Assembly: GCA_032128395.1 (NCBI GenBank)
Contig: JAQBGV010000012.1
Coordinates: forward strand, 1 to 64,000
Origin: JAQBGV01 sp032128395
GTDB lineage: Bacteria > Planctomycetota > UBA8108 > UBA1146
Length of the DNA: 64,000 nt
Reading direction: 5' to 3'
Part shown: piece by piece, positions 28,976-37,585 of the stretch
Position numbering within the stretch: position 1 is the stretch's first letter
How the letters are laid out: each line of letters begins with the position of its first letter
Translations under genes and position numbers: made by a program
The notes under the pieces: generated by a model
Databases searched by the model: none
Seen by the model: only the letters and a program-made list of their open reading frames with translations
What the model was told of the DNA's origin: nothing

Positions 28976-30085
28976 TCAGAAGGGGAGGCTCCCCGGGTCC
29001 GACTTCTCACCAGCTCCGGATGCCTCATCCCGGGATGTCGAGTCACCCCCTCGTGTCGGCGGTGCACTCCCTCCGCGTCCATCGTCGAGGTGTGGGGGAA
29101 GGAGTTCGTCCTGCAAGCCGTCGAGGCGCCTCGGAAAGTAGGGGCGCACTTCGAGCATGAAGTTGTTGTCGCCCCAGCGCGAATCGCCGGGGCCCGGGTT
29201 CGCCTCGCGAAACGCCTGCCAGAACCCCGCGAGCTTCGCGTCGAGGTTGTCGATGAAGTGGAGTGCGAGGGCCTCCCCGGTCATCGGCTTCTTCGGCGAG
29301 CCGAATTCGAGTCGTCCGTGATGGCTGACCACGAGGTGCTGGAGCTGGAGCACCGTCTCGGGGTCGACGTCTCCGAGTTCCTTCGCGACCTCCCCGATCC
29401 AGTTGGAGATGATCACGATGTGGCCGAGCATCTGCCCGTCATCGGTGTAGCCGAAGCCGGTCTCGTAGGAGAGTTCCACCGTTTTTCCGATGTCGTGGAG
29501 GATCACGCCGGAGAGCAACATCCCTCGGTCGAGCCATCGGTAGTGGTCGCAGACCCGCTCGGAGAGTTGAGCGAGGGAGAGAACGTGCTCGAGCAATCCT
29601 CCGATGTACGCGTGGTGCATCGTCTTGCCCGCCGGTGCGTGCCTGAACGCCCTGCGCACTCCCGGGCGGTCGAGGATCGCGACGACGAGACGACGCAGCC
29701 CCTCGTCCGAGATCGAGGTGACGATCCCTTCGAGCTCCTTCTGCATCGTATCGATGTCGAGCCGGGACCTGGGAAGGAACTCTGCCGGGTCGACCCGAGC
29801 ATCGTCGGCCCCGACCGGTTCGAGCTCATCGATGATCACTTGGATGTTGCCCTGGTACTCCTCGATCCGGCCGGAGACCCGCACGAACGGGTTCCGTTCG
29901 ATCGCTCGGAATTCATCTCGTGTCGCCTCCCAGCGGAGGCCCTTCACCGCTGCGGAGTGGTCCCTCAGGGTGAGTTGGATGAAGTGCTTGCCGTTCCGCG
30001 TCTGCTTGAAGTTCGCACTCTCGACGAGGAACACGCCATCGAGGCGCTCCCCCCTCTTTGCGTTCTTCAGGAGTTGGTCCTGCAT
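28976..30085 (-). CDS. YhaM-like 3'-5' exoribonuclease (OB fold + HD domain)
   Basis: A 369-residue protein. The start at 30085 has a GGAG just upstream; an ATG at 30124 has none. The N-terminal OB fold (FKQTRNGKHFIQLTLRDHS ... FVRVSGRIEEYQGNIQ) suits nucleic-acid binding. The HD phosphohydrolase domain follows, with HHAYIGGLLEHV and the metal-binding pair GVILHDIGKT, then HLVVSHHG. This OB-HD order is that of YhaM-type 3'-5' exonucleases acting in RNA and DNA turnover. It is convergent with dapA and divergent from the TPR-kinase gene. The C-terminus after about residue 330 is disordered. Confidence 0.85.
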   Translation of the reverse strand: MQDQLLKNAKRGERLDGVFLVESANFKQTRNGKHFIQLTLRDHSAAVKGLRWEATRDEFRAIERNPFVRVSGRIEEYQGNIQVIIDELEPVGADDARVDPAEFLPRSRLDIDTMQKELEGIVTSISDEGLRRLVVAILDRPGVRRAFRHAPAGKTMHHAYIGGLLEHVLSLAQLSERVCDHYRWLDRGMLLSGVILHDIGKTVELSYETGFGYTDDGQMLGHIVIISNWIGEVAKELGDVDPETVLQLQHLVVSHHGRLEFGSPKKPMTGEALALHFIDNLDAKLAGFWQAFREANPGPGDSRWGDNNFMLEVRPYFPRRLDGLQDELLPPHLDDGRGGSAPPTRGGDSTSRDEASGAGEKSDPGSLPF

Positions 30086-30292
30086 CGATCTCCGTCTCGT
30101 GGGGTGGTTCTGCCGTCGCCCCATTCCATCGGGCGCGCCTCGCGATCATCGAAGGAACCGGTGGAGGAGACAACCCATCCGTCCCAATCCTGTGGATGGT
30201 TGCAGTGAATTTCAAGTCGGAGCCGGCCCCGGGCCGGAGGAACACCTGAGCGCGACTACCGGCATCGCTTGTCCATCGGGTGCAAACCCGGG

Positions 30293-31729
30293 ATGATGGC
30301 GACCATGGCGAGACTCGATCGAAAAAAGGACTCCAAGCCACCTGACCGGGAGCCACCTCGGCCCGCGTCTCGTCCCATCGCGGACGAATCCGGCCCCACG
30401 GACGGCTCTGTGCCGATCCAAGGGCGGGAGACGCTGCGCATCCTCCGGGACGACCCCCGGCACGCGGTCGATCATCTGCGGTCGCGGATCCGCGGCGGGG
30501 ACGCCGACTACCGCACCTGGCACAATCTGGCGATCGCGCTCGATCGCGTCGGGGAGAAACGCCACGCGATCGACGCCGCGGAGAACGCGCGGGAGCAGAA
30601 TCCGCAATCTGCGACCACGGAGTTCCTCCTCGGCCTGCTCCTGCGTCAGGGAGAGCGATTCGACGAAGCGATCGCAGCCCTCGACCGGGTCGCCGCCCTC
30701 GAGGAGGATTTCCCGAGGCTCTTCGCGACGCGCGGCGTGTTCCACTTCCTCAGGGGGGACCACGATTCCGCGCGCCAGGACCTTCGGGTCGCGATGGAGC
30801 GCGATGCGAAGGACGCCACATCGCTCTACAACCTCACCATCGTTCATGTCGCCGCCAAGGACTACGTAGAGGCGCAGAAGTGCATCGAGCTCCTGATCGC
30901 TCTCGAGCCGGAGCGAGCCAGTCACTACTACCGATTCCTCGTCGAGCTCGGAGAGGTCCGTGCCCTCGACGAGACGCTGACCCAGGCTCACCGGATCAAG
31001 AACCTCCTCAGCGTAGTCGGGGATCGGATTCGTCGTTTCTACGCGGAGTGGGGCGATGGACTCGACCCGTTGGGGCGAGAGGATCTTCGCGTGATCCGAG
31101 ATGACCTGGGCACCGTCTACGGGGACATGGTCGGACTCCTCGGTGCGATGCGGCCCCGGCCGCTGAAATTCCAGCCCGCCCGATTACGCCGAATCCTCGA
31201 TCGAATCGGGTTCGTCGCGATGACCCGGTCCCGGGGGATCACCATCGAGTGCGACGTCCCGGAGGAACTCCCCGATCTGGTCTGCGATGTCGAGATGATG
31301 CAGGAGGCGCTGCTCAACCTGGTCCTGAACGCGATCGAGGCGATCGTCGATCGCTATCGAGACAGTGCGATGGCGGAGGGGTTGATCCGGATCCATGCGC
31401 GACAGATCCTCGAGCGGATCGAGATCTTGTTCAGCGACAACGGCACCGGGATCCCGCCCGGGGATCTGGCGCGGGTGTTCCGCCTCGGCTTCACGACGAA
31501 GCGGCTCGGTTCGGGGATCGGACTTGCCCACACTCAGAAGATCATCGAGGAACACGGGGGCAAGGTGACGGTCCACTCGACCGGCTCGGAGGGGAGCACC
31601 CTCAAGATCGAGCTCCCCCTCCGCCCCCGCCCCTCGGAGCGATTGGTCCAGCTCCAGCACCGCGCGCGGCTCCTCGCGGAGCCGCGAGAGCTGGTACTGG
31701 AAGAACCGGGGCAGGACCTCGGCCTGTGA
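30293..31729 (+). CDS. Soluble histidine kinase with N-terminal TPR repeats
   Basis: A 478-residue cytoplasmic kinase. ATG 30293, ATG 30296, ATG 30305 or a TTG at 30269 could be the start; none has a good ribosome site. Residues about 40-215 are TPR units (DYRTWHNLAIALDRVGEKRHA, ATRGVFHFLRGDHDSA). The H-box QAHRIKNLLS carries the phospho-accepting His, the N-box reads EALLNLVLNAIEA, and the G boxes FSDNGTGIP and GSGIGLAHT complete the ATPase. There is no membrane segment, so the input is probably a cytoplasmic protein bound by the TPRs. The sigma-54 activator directly downstream is the obvious partner. Confidence 0.87.
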   Translation: MMATMARLDRKKDSKPPDREPPRPASRPIADESGPTDGSVPIQGRETLRILRDDPRHAVDHLRSRIRGGDADYRTWHNLAIALDRVGEKRHAIDAAENAREQNPQSATTEFLLGLLLRQGERFDEAIAALDRVAALEEDFPRLFATRGVFHFLRGDHDSARQDLRVAMERDAKDATSLYNLTIVHVAAKDYVEAQKCIELLIALEPERASHYYRFLVELGEVRALDETLTQAHRIKNLLSVVGDRIRRFYAEWGDGLDPLGREDLRVIRDDLGTVYGDMVGLLGAMRPRPLKFQPARLRRILDRIGFVAMTRSRGITIECDVPEELPDLVCDVEMMQEALLNLVLNAIEAIVDRYRDSAMAEGLIRIHARQILERIEILFSDNGTGIPPGDLARVFRLGFTTKRLGSGIGLAHTQKIIEEHGGKVTVHSTGSEGSTLKIELPLRPRPSERLVQLQHRARLLAEPRELVLEEPGQDLGL

Positions 31730-31850
31730 TGTCACTTCATCGATTCGACCGCGAATGCAGCGAAGCCGAGGGCGAACCTCGGTGGCGCGCCTCGTTGGGG
31801 CGCGGTGCGAGCGGCTGAGCCGCGAGTGAGAGGCAGTCTGGAATCTTGAG

Positions 31851-31871
31851 GGGGCTGGCGCTCCCAGCCCC
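31851..31871 (+). promoter_or_regulatory. GC hairpin next to the ribosome-binding site
   Basis: GGGGCTGG (31851-31858), a 5-nt loop, then CCAGCCCC (31864-31871) form a perfect 8-bp stem ending 3 nt before the GGAGG ribosome site (31875-31879) of the sigma-54 activator. It could limit translation initiation or trim the upstream message. It has no U-tract, so it is a poor intrinsic terminator. Confidence 0.4.
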
Positions 31872-31886
31872 TCTGGAGGTACTTGT

Positions 31887-33323
31887 GTGAGCCGTGCCAA
31901 GAAGCGGCCCGAGAAGATTCTGATCGTCGATGACCAGGCGCCGCTGCGCGACTACGTGCGCCGGGTCCTCGAGGAGCTCGGCCATCCGGTTCTCGAGGCC
32001 GCCGGCCGCGACGATGCCCTCAGAATCTTCGAGGCCGAGGCGGATCAGCTCTTCCTGGTGCTGCTCGATCTCGACTTCGGGGGAGAGAAGATCGGCTTCG
32101 ACATCCTCCGCCGCATGAAGGAGATCCGCGAGCAGGTGCCGGTGATGCTCCTGACCGGCGAGGGCTCGGCCTCCGACGGCGCGGAGGCGATCCGTCTCGG
32201 CGCCGCCGAGGTGCTCGAGAAGGACACCTACATCGAGCAGAACCTCGGCGTTTCGGTAGAAAAAGTGCGCCGGCTGCAGGGGCTCCTCGAGAAGCTCCGC
32301 GATCTCGACGCCGAGAATTCGACGCTGAGGCAGAAGGTCGATCTGTACGAGGAAGCGTTCCGCGAGCGCTACCAGGTGGTGGGGGAGAGCGAAGCTTTCC
32401 TCCAGGTGATCGAGGCGGCGCGGCGCATCGCCCGCGTCCCGCGCCCGGTTCTGATCCGCGGCGCACGGGGGACTGGAAAGGAGCTGATCGCTGCCTTCAT
32501 CCACTACCACAGCGATCGAGCGGAGAAGCCATTCATCACCGTCAACTGCGCGGCGTTCCACGGCAATCTGCTCGAGAGCGAGCTCTTCGGTCACGAGAAG
32601 GGGGCGTTCACCGGGGCGGACCGGCGCAAGATCGGACGGTTCGAGCAGGCGGACGGCGGGACTCTCTTCCTCGATGAGATCGGGAACATGGCGCAGGACT
32701 TCCAGCAGAAGATCTTGCGGGTCCTCGAGTACCAGAGCTTCGAGCGGGTGTCGGGGACCGAGACGATCGAGACCGACGTGCGGGTCGTCGCGGCGACCAA
32801 TGCCGACCTCGAGGCGATGATGTCGGAAGGGCGCTTCCGCCCCGATCTCTACGATCGACTGAGCTTCAAGGAGCTCCGACTTCCCGCCCTGAGCGGGCGC
32901 CACGGCGACGTGCCGCTGCTCGTCGAGCACTTCCGGCTGCGGATCTCCGCCGAGATCCCCTGGGTGGCAGAGCGAAGATTCACCGACGCGGCCCTGACCG
33001 TCCTCGGTCGATACCCCTGGCCAGGGAACGTCCGTCAACTGAAGAACGTCGTCGAGCGAATCCTCTGCGCGGGGGATGCCCCCCAGATCGAAGCAGCAGA
33101 GGTCGCACGCGAGCTCGAGGACCCCGAGCGGAGCGCCGGGGGCTTCAAGGAGCGGATCGAGGCGCTCGAGCGGCAGCTCGTTCTCGATTCCCTGCTTCGT
33201 TGTAGCGGCAATCAGCGGGCCGCGGCGGACGACCTCGAACTGACCTACGACCAGCTCCGGCACCTGTACAAGAAGCACAAGCTCAAGGAGCTCCTGGCGG
33301 AGGAACACCCTCTTCCTGAGTGA
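31887..33323 (+). CDS. NtrC-type sigma-54-dependent response regulator
   Basis: A 478-residue activator from GTG 31887 (GGAGG 7 bp upstream). The receiver domain begins ILIVDDQAPLRDY with phospho-acceptor Asp in LVLLDLD and ends around the conserved Lys of VLEKDTY. A coiled-coil linker (about 125-155) follows. The AAA+ core has Walker A GARGTGKE, the sigma-54 contact loop GAFTGA, Walker B TLFLDEIG and the R-finger region. The C-terminal Fis-type helix-turn-helix reads NQRAAADDLELTYDQLRHLYKK. It lies 157 bp after the TPR kinase and almost certainly forms a two-component pair. Target promoters are not evident in the window. Confidence 0.93.
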   Translation: MSRAKKRPEKILIVDDQAPLRDYVRRVLEELGHPVLEAAGRDDALRIFEAEADQLFLVLLDLDFGGEKIGFDILRRMKEIREQVPVMLLTGEGSASDGAEAIRLGAAEVLEKDTYIEQNLGVSVEKVRRLQGLLEKLRDLDAENSTLRQKVDLYEEAFRERYQVVGESEAFLQVIEAARRIARVPRPVLIRGARGTGKELIAAFIHYHSDRAEKPFITVNCAAFHGNLLESELFGHEKGAFTGADRRKIGRFEQADGGTLFLDEIGNMAQDFQQKILRVLEYQSFERVSGTETIETDVRVVAATNADLEAMMSEGRFRPDLYDRLSFKELRLPALSGRHGDVPLLVEHFRLRISAEIPWVAERRFTDAALTVLGRYPWPGNVRQLKNVVERILCAGDAPQIEAAEVARELEDPERSAGGFKERIEALERQLVLDSLLRCSGNQRAAADDLELTYDQLRHLYKKHKLKELLAEEHPLPE

Positions 33324-33422
33324 AGATCGGTCCGCTCGGGCGGTGTCGTGACAGGAGGGTGACCGATGCTGCGGCGAAATAGAGGGCTGCCCCCATCCGG
33401 GGTGGCCAAGGGAGAGAGATCG

Positions 33423-35384
33423 ATGACTCACCGTGCCCTGCTCCATGTCCTCACTCTCTGCGGAGTCCTGGCGCTCGCGAGCGCCGCCGACGCCGGAGAT
33501 GAACGCGTCCGCCTGGTGCTCTACAACGGCGATGCGATCGAGGGGCGCGTCTACGACCTGGGGAATCAGTACCTCGAACTCCATCGCTCCCTCGGGTCGA
33601 CCCGCCTCGCGAAGAGCGAAGTCGAGTCCTGGACGCTGGTGATCGATCGCGAGGCGGAGGGGGCGCCACCGGGGATCCTGATCGTGCTGCGGGGTGGACA
33701 CGAGATCGGCGGCGATGTCCGATTCCTGCCGGAGACCCTCGAGTGGGTCGTGCGTCTCGGGGCTGGGGAGGCGCGCTATCCTGAGAAAGAGGTCATTCGG
33801 ACGATTCCCCCCTCCGGAGTCTGCAGCGACGGGAAATTCACTCCTCGTGTCGGGTTCCTCGATCGAATTCGGGAGGCGGTAGAGAGCGTCCGCTCCGAGA
33901 GTGTCCTCGCCCAAGAAGAGGGGAAGACGTTCGTCGAGGCGGCGGGGTTCTTCGGACTCCGAGAGCTCGAAAGATCACTCGCCGAGAGCGGGATGAACGA
34001 GACCCTCGCTCGGCTGGAGCTGCGCGAGCGATTCCGCGTCGTACTCCCCGCCGGGATCGAAGTGAGTTTCCCGAAACTCCTCGACCAGCTGAGCGATGGA
34101 CAATCCGACACGCGGGTCCCCGTGCTCCAGGAGGCGCTCGTCGAACAGGGGAGCGACCTCTACCCTCTGCTCGGTCTGCTGCTCCTCGACCCCAGGCAGC
34201 CCGTCGAGGTCCGCAGTTTCTCGATCGATGTGCTGGGGAGGATGCACCGAATCCGCGAGTTGCTCGAGGCATTCCGGACGTCGAAAGGACGAGCACAGCT
34301 CGCGCTGGCGATCGCCCTCGGGGACAACGGAGTCTACATCGGGATCCCTACCCTCATCGAAGCGCTCTCCATCGACGCGAGCACCGGGGAGCATGGATCG
34401 AAGGGTTCGAAGTCCGCCCGCGAACTGGCCCTGCAGCGCCTGCATGAGTACAGCGGCGAGAACTTCGGGTTCGACCCGGAGACTTCCCCCGAGCAACAAG
34501 CCGCGGCGATCGATCGCTGGCGCACGTGGTGGAACGAGAATCGCCCCGCGGTCGAAGACTCCTTGCGTCAGAATCTCGTCGAGGGGACGGAGAGCCCGCG
34601 TCGTCGGCGCGCCGCGGACCTCTGGAGGCGTGGAATGATGGCGCGAGCCCGCGGTCAGAACGAATCGGCGGAGCAGTTCTTCGCCCAGGCGCGCGAGGCG
34701 GATCCGACGAGCATGGCCCCTCTCGTCTCACTCGGAATCATCGCCTACGACTACCGTCAGGATCTGCAAGGGGGGATCGATTTCTTTCGACAGGCGCTCT
34801 CCCGCCCCTCCGCGGAAGGCGAAGAGCCGTTGCGTCGCCTCTGCTACTTCCACCTCGGTCGGATCTATCAAGAGGCGCGCGACTACGAGATGGCGCGCAA
34901 GTCGCTCGTGAAGGCGGTCGAGATCGACCCGAGCTTCTCCGGAGGCTGGTACGAGCTGGGAAGGGTCCAGTACCAGCAGGCCCTACTGATCAGTGGTGAA
35001 GATCCGGGTCGTCGCCGTGAAGCACTCGTCGACGCCCGGAGTACGTTCGAGGACGGGATCCGTGCGATCGAGGGTGCGCGAGAGCGGCAGACGATCCTCG
35101 ACACGAACGCGCTCCCCTACGACGACGATCTCCCCTTCTCGACGCGTGAGCACAACCGCTCCCTTCGAGAGATTCGTGAGCAACTCAGGGTCGAGATCGG
35201 ACGATTCCATCACCAGTGCGCGGTGATCTCCCTCGCGCTCGGCGAGCCGCAGGTCGCGAAGGGGCACATCGCGAAGGCGAGGGAATTCTCCATCGAGCCC
35301 TCCGAACCCCTGGAGCGACTGGAAGCGACGGTCGATCGCCTCATCGAGCGCGCGGGCAGGCAAGCAGAGACGCCGGGAGGGTAG
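33423..35384 (+). CDS. Exported TPR-containing protein of unknown function
   Basis: A 653-residue protein. ATG 33423 is followed by a signal peptide (LLHVLTLCGVLALASA, cleavage near ADA) and preceded by GGAGAG; the frame stays open upstream to 33366. The first 130 residues hold two small beta modules (LYNGDAIEGRVYDLGNQYLEL and LRGGHEIGGDVRF) like SH3/LSM-type folds found in exported planctomycete proteins. A helical section (about 200-380) then gives way to TPR units (RARGQNESAEQFFAQAREAD, YEMARKSLVKAVEIDPSFSG). Probably a periplasmic scaffold. It is convergent with the protease gene. Confidence 0.65.
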   Translation: MTHRALLHVLTLCGVLALASAADAGDERVRLVLYNGDAIEGRVYDLGNQYLELHRSLGSTRLAKSEVESWTLVIDREAEGAPPGILIVLRGGHEIGGDVRFLPETLEWVVRLGAGEARYPEKEVIRTIPPSGVCSDGKFTPRVGFLDRIREAVESVRSESVLAQEEGKTFVEAAGFFGLRELERSLAESGMNETLARLELRERFRVVLPAGIEVSFPKLLDQLSDGQSDTRVPVLQEALVEQGSDLYPLLGLLLLDPRQPVEVRSFSIDVLGRMHRIRELLEAFRTSKGRAQLALAIALGDNGVYIGIPTLIEALSIDASTGEHGSKGSKSARELALQRLHEYSGENFGFDPETSPEQQAAAIDRWRTWWNENRPAVEDSLRQNLVEGTESPRRRRAADLWRRGMMARARGQNESAEQFFAQAREADPTSMAPLVSLGIIAYDYRQDLQGGIDFFRQALSRPSAEGEEPLRRLCYFHLGRIYQEARDYEMARKSLVKAVEIDPSFSGGWYELGRVQYQQALLISGEDPGRRREALVDARSTFEDGIRAIEGARERQTILDTNALPYDDDLPFSTREHNRSLREIREQLRVEIGRFHHQCAVISLALGEPQVAKGHIAKAREFSIEPSEPLERLEATVDRLIERAGRQAETPGG

Positions 35385-35477
35385 AGTGGGTTCTTCTGGG
35401 GAAATCTAGTCGTCATCGACACCATCGCTCCCTCCAGCCGCGCTGGCCCGTGGCCGTGAAGGTGCCTTCGGCGTGAC

Positions 35478-37352
35478 TCAGTAGTACGTCTTCTCGGCGG
35501 TGACCCCGACGTTCGCCTCGACGAACGCCTTCAGTACTTCAGCCGGAACCGCCAAGCACTGGGTGCGCGAGCGACGCGCGACGGTGAGTCCGACACATCT
35601 GCCGTCGAGGTCGAAGATCGGGCCGCCGCACTGCTCCGGCCGCACCAGACAGTCATGGGCGAACACGCTCGGGAACGCGCTCTTCCGCTTGCTGAATCCG
35701 CCGCGAACCCGATCCGCCGCGTGGGTGGGTCCACTCTCCCGGCGCGCCCCGCCGATGGCAGGAACCACTCGGAACTCACGGGAGAGCCCGTCGCGCACCA
35801 CTTCGATTTCGAGTTCTAGGGGACCGTCGAGTTGACGCATCACTCTCATCAAGTCACGCCGGGTTCTGAGTTCGGTCTCGTCGATCCGCCGGAGAACATC
35901 CCCGACGTGGATCCCGGCTGCGGATGCCGGAAATCCTGGCTCGAGTTGGGTCACGACCACTCCACCGTCCTCGTCCTCGATCGTGACCCCGAGGTAGAGT
36001 GCGTCGATGACCGCGTGAGGCCGAGACCCGACCGTACCCAAGATCCACGACTCTCCGGCGGGTGATCGGAGCAACGTTCCGATCTCGGGAGGATCGCTCT
36101 GGGGGGCGAATCGAACCGGCGTCGCCCCGAGAATCCCCGGGGCCTCGAGCAGGACCAGGTCGCGCCGCTCATCTCGGTGGATCACCACTGCGACGTGAGC
36201 CCGACCGTCCCGATCGAACACCCGAGGGTCCGTTCCGACGATCGACGATTTGCTGACTACTCGGCCTTCACGGGTGACGATTGCTCCCCATGCCGCTTGT
36301 CGCTCCCCGCCGAGGCGACTCTCGATCCGCACCGCACTCCCATCACCCACTGCCGGCACGGTCCCCGGCCAGGGCTCCTGCGCCGGCGCGACGCACGGGG
36401 GGGTATTCGACGTCGTGACGGTTCGAATCGGCTCGAGGATGATGTCGAGCTCTGTCGACCCGCGCCCGACTCGGAGGTGGAGGAGCGACGAAGCATCATC
36501 GCCAAGGAGCTGGCGTACGCGGCGCCTGTACGACTGGCTGCTGCTCACCGAGAAGCCGCCGACCCGGAGGATCCGATCCGATACCATCAGACCTGCGGCC
36601 TTGGCGGCACCGCCCGGTTCGAGGGACCGCACCTCGATGATATTCTCGTCCGGGCTGGATCCGATCTCCAAGCCGAGGCTGTCGAGCGCCTTTTCCCACA
36701 CGGAGAAAGTCTCTTCCTCTTGGAGTTCGTCCCAGTGAGCGAGGAACTTCGCGACCGGCGCCTCGTAGTTCTCGGTCATCGGCACGCCGATCCGACTGTG
36801 GATCCCGATCAGCCGCCCCTCGAGGTCGAACAAGGGACCGCCGGAGTCCCCGGGCTCCATCGCGACCGACGACTGGATGAATCCATCGTTGGCGCTCGGC
36901 GAAATGACCGTCCCCAGGCGAACCACTGCGGCATCTGCCCGCGAAGTTCCGGGATAGCTGACCCCGAAGCAGATCGCGCCCTCGACCAACTTCGTCGAGT
37001 CGGCGAGCTCGACCCAGGGCAGATCCTCAGCCCCGAGGATCTGCATCATCCCCAGGTCGGCGCTGGTCTCCCGTCCCAGGCCGCGCGCGCGAAACTTGCG
37101 ACCATCCGGAAGCCTGACCGACTTCACCCGACCGGGGGTGACGCAATGTCCGGCGGTCAGCACTAGGCCATCGGGGGAGACGATCACGCCGCCGTGCGCA
37201 TGATCGGAGAAGTAGACGGACGCCGGTGTCACCTGCGCGATCGATTGTTTCAGTCGGGCCTCGATCGCCACGAGCTCGCCGGTGTCCTGCGCGAGGACGG
37301 GGAAGGTCGCCGCGAAGATCGTGAAGCCCGTGACGAGAACCAGGTTCCTCAT
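35478..37352 (-). CDS. Exported HtrA-like trypsin/PDZ protease with second inactive lobe
   Basis: A 624-residue protein starting at 37352, with AAGGAG 7 bp upstream and a signal peptide (VTGFTIFAATFPVLAQ). Lobe 1 is a trypsin-fold protease with an intact triad: H69 (LTAGHC), D99 (SADLGMM), S170 (PGDSGGP). PDZ 1 spans about 225-310. A second trypsin-like lobe (about 340-450 resumed at 555-615) has lost the catalytic His (VVSKSSIV at 366-372) and carries Cys for Ser (PEQCGGP, C575), with PDZ 2 (about 452-535) inside it. It is thus an HtrA/DegP-like periplasmic quality-control enzyme fused to a pseudoprotease lobe, which may bind but not cut. The next gene on this strand, a TPR lipoprotein, lies upstream. 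Confidence 0.88.
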   Translation of the reverse strand: MRNLVLVTGFTIFAATFPVLAQDTGELVAIEARLKQSIAQVTPASVYFSDHAHGGVIVSPDGLVLTAGHCVTPGRVKSVRLPDGRKFRARGLGRETSADLGMMQILGAEDLPWVELADSTKLVEGAICFGVSYPGTSRADAAVVRLGTVISPSANDGFIQSSVAMEPGDSGGPLFDLEGRLIGIHSRIGVPMTENYEAPVAKFLAHWDELQEEETFSVWEKALDSLGLEIGSSPDENIIEVRSLEPGGAAKAAGLMVSDRILRVGGFSVSSSQSYRRRVRQLLGDDASSLLHLRVGRGSTELDIILEPIRTVTTSNTPPCVAPAQEPWPGTVPAVGDGSAVRIESRLGGERQAAWGAIVTREGRVVSKSSIVGTDPRVFDRDGRAHVAVVIHRDERRDLVLLEAPGILGATPVRFAPQSDPPEIGTLLRSPAGESWILGTVGSRPHAVIDALYLGVTIEDEDGGVVVTQLEPGFPASAAGIHVGDVLRRIDETELRTRRDLMRVMRQLDGPLELEIEVVRDGLSREFRVVPAIGGARRESGPTHAADRVRGGFSKRKSAFPSVFAHDCLVRPEQCGGPIFDLDGRCVGLTVARRSRTQCLAVPAEVLKAFVEANVGVTAEKTYY

Positions 37353-37364
37353 GATCCGCTCCTT

Positions 37365-37420
37365 GACGGGGATGCGGGGACGGGGATGCGGAGACGGGGA
37401 TGCGGAGACGGGGATGCGGG
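37365..37420 (-). repeat. 14-bp tandem repeat, four copies
   Basis: Four exact-length units (plus-strand GACGGGGATGCGG followed by G or A) begin at 37365, 37379, 37393 and 37407. They lie in the 5' leader of the HtrA-like gene, the nearest edge 13 bp upstream of its start codon, so copy-number change would alter the leader but not the protein. Confidence 0.9.
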
Positions 37421-37519
37421 TGGACTCGTTCGACGCTCTGCCGACATCTTCTCCCATTTCGGCGCTCGATCCCATTCCTGATGTAGGCGGTTCGATCTCT
37501 CGATCGAGGCTGGAGATGA

Positions 37520-37557
37520 GACTCGGCGGAAGCCCCCAGAGGGACCTCCGCCGAGTC
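37520..37557 (-). terminator. Hairpin after the TPR lipoprotein gene
   Basis: An 11-bp perfect stem (plus-strand arms GACTCGGCGGA at 37520-37530 and TCCGCCGAGTC at 37547-37557) with a 16-nt loop, 29 bp past the stop codon of the TPR lipoprotein gene on the minus strand. There is no U-tract, so termination is likely but not certain; it could also protect the 3' end of the message. Confidence 0.5.
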
Positions 37558-37585
37558 TTCCCACCCCCTGAGCAGAGGTAGAACG

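Noticed and set aside
31737..33914. A 725-codon open frame on the minus strand
   Set aside because: It runs antisense to the sigma-54 activator, whose motifs are plainly real.
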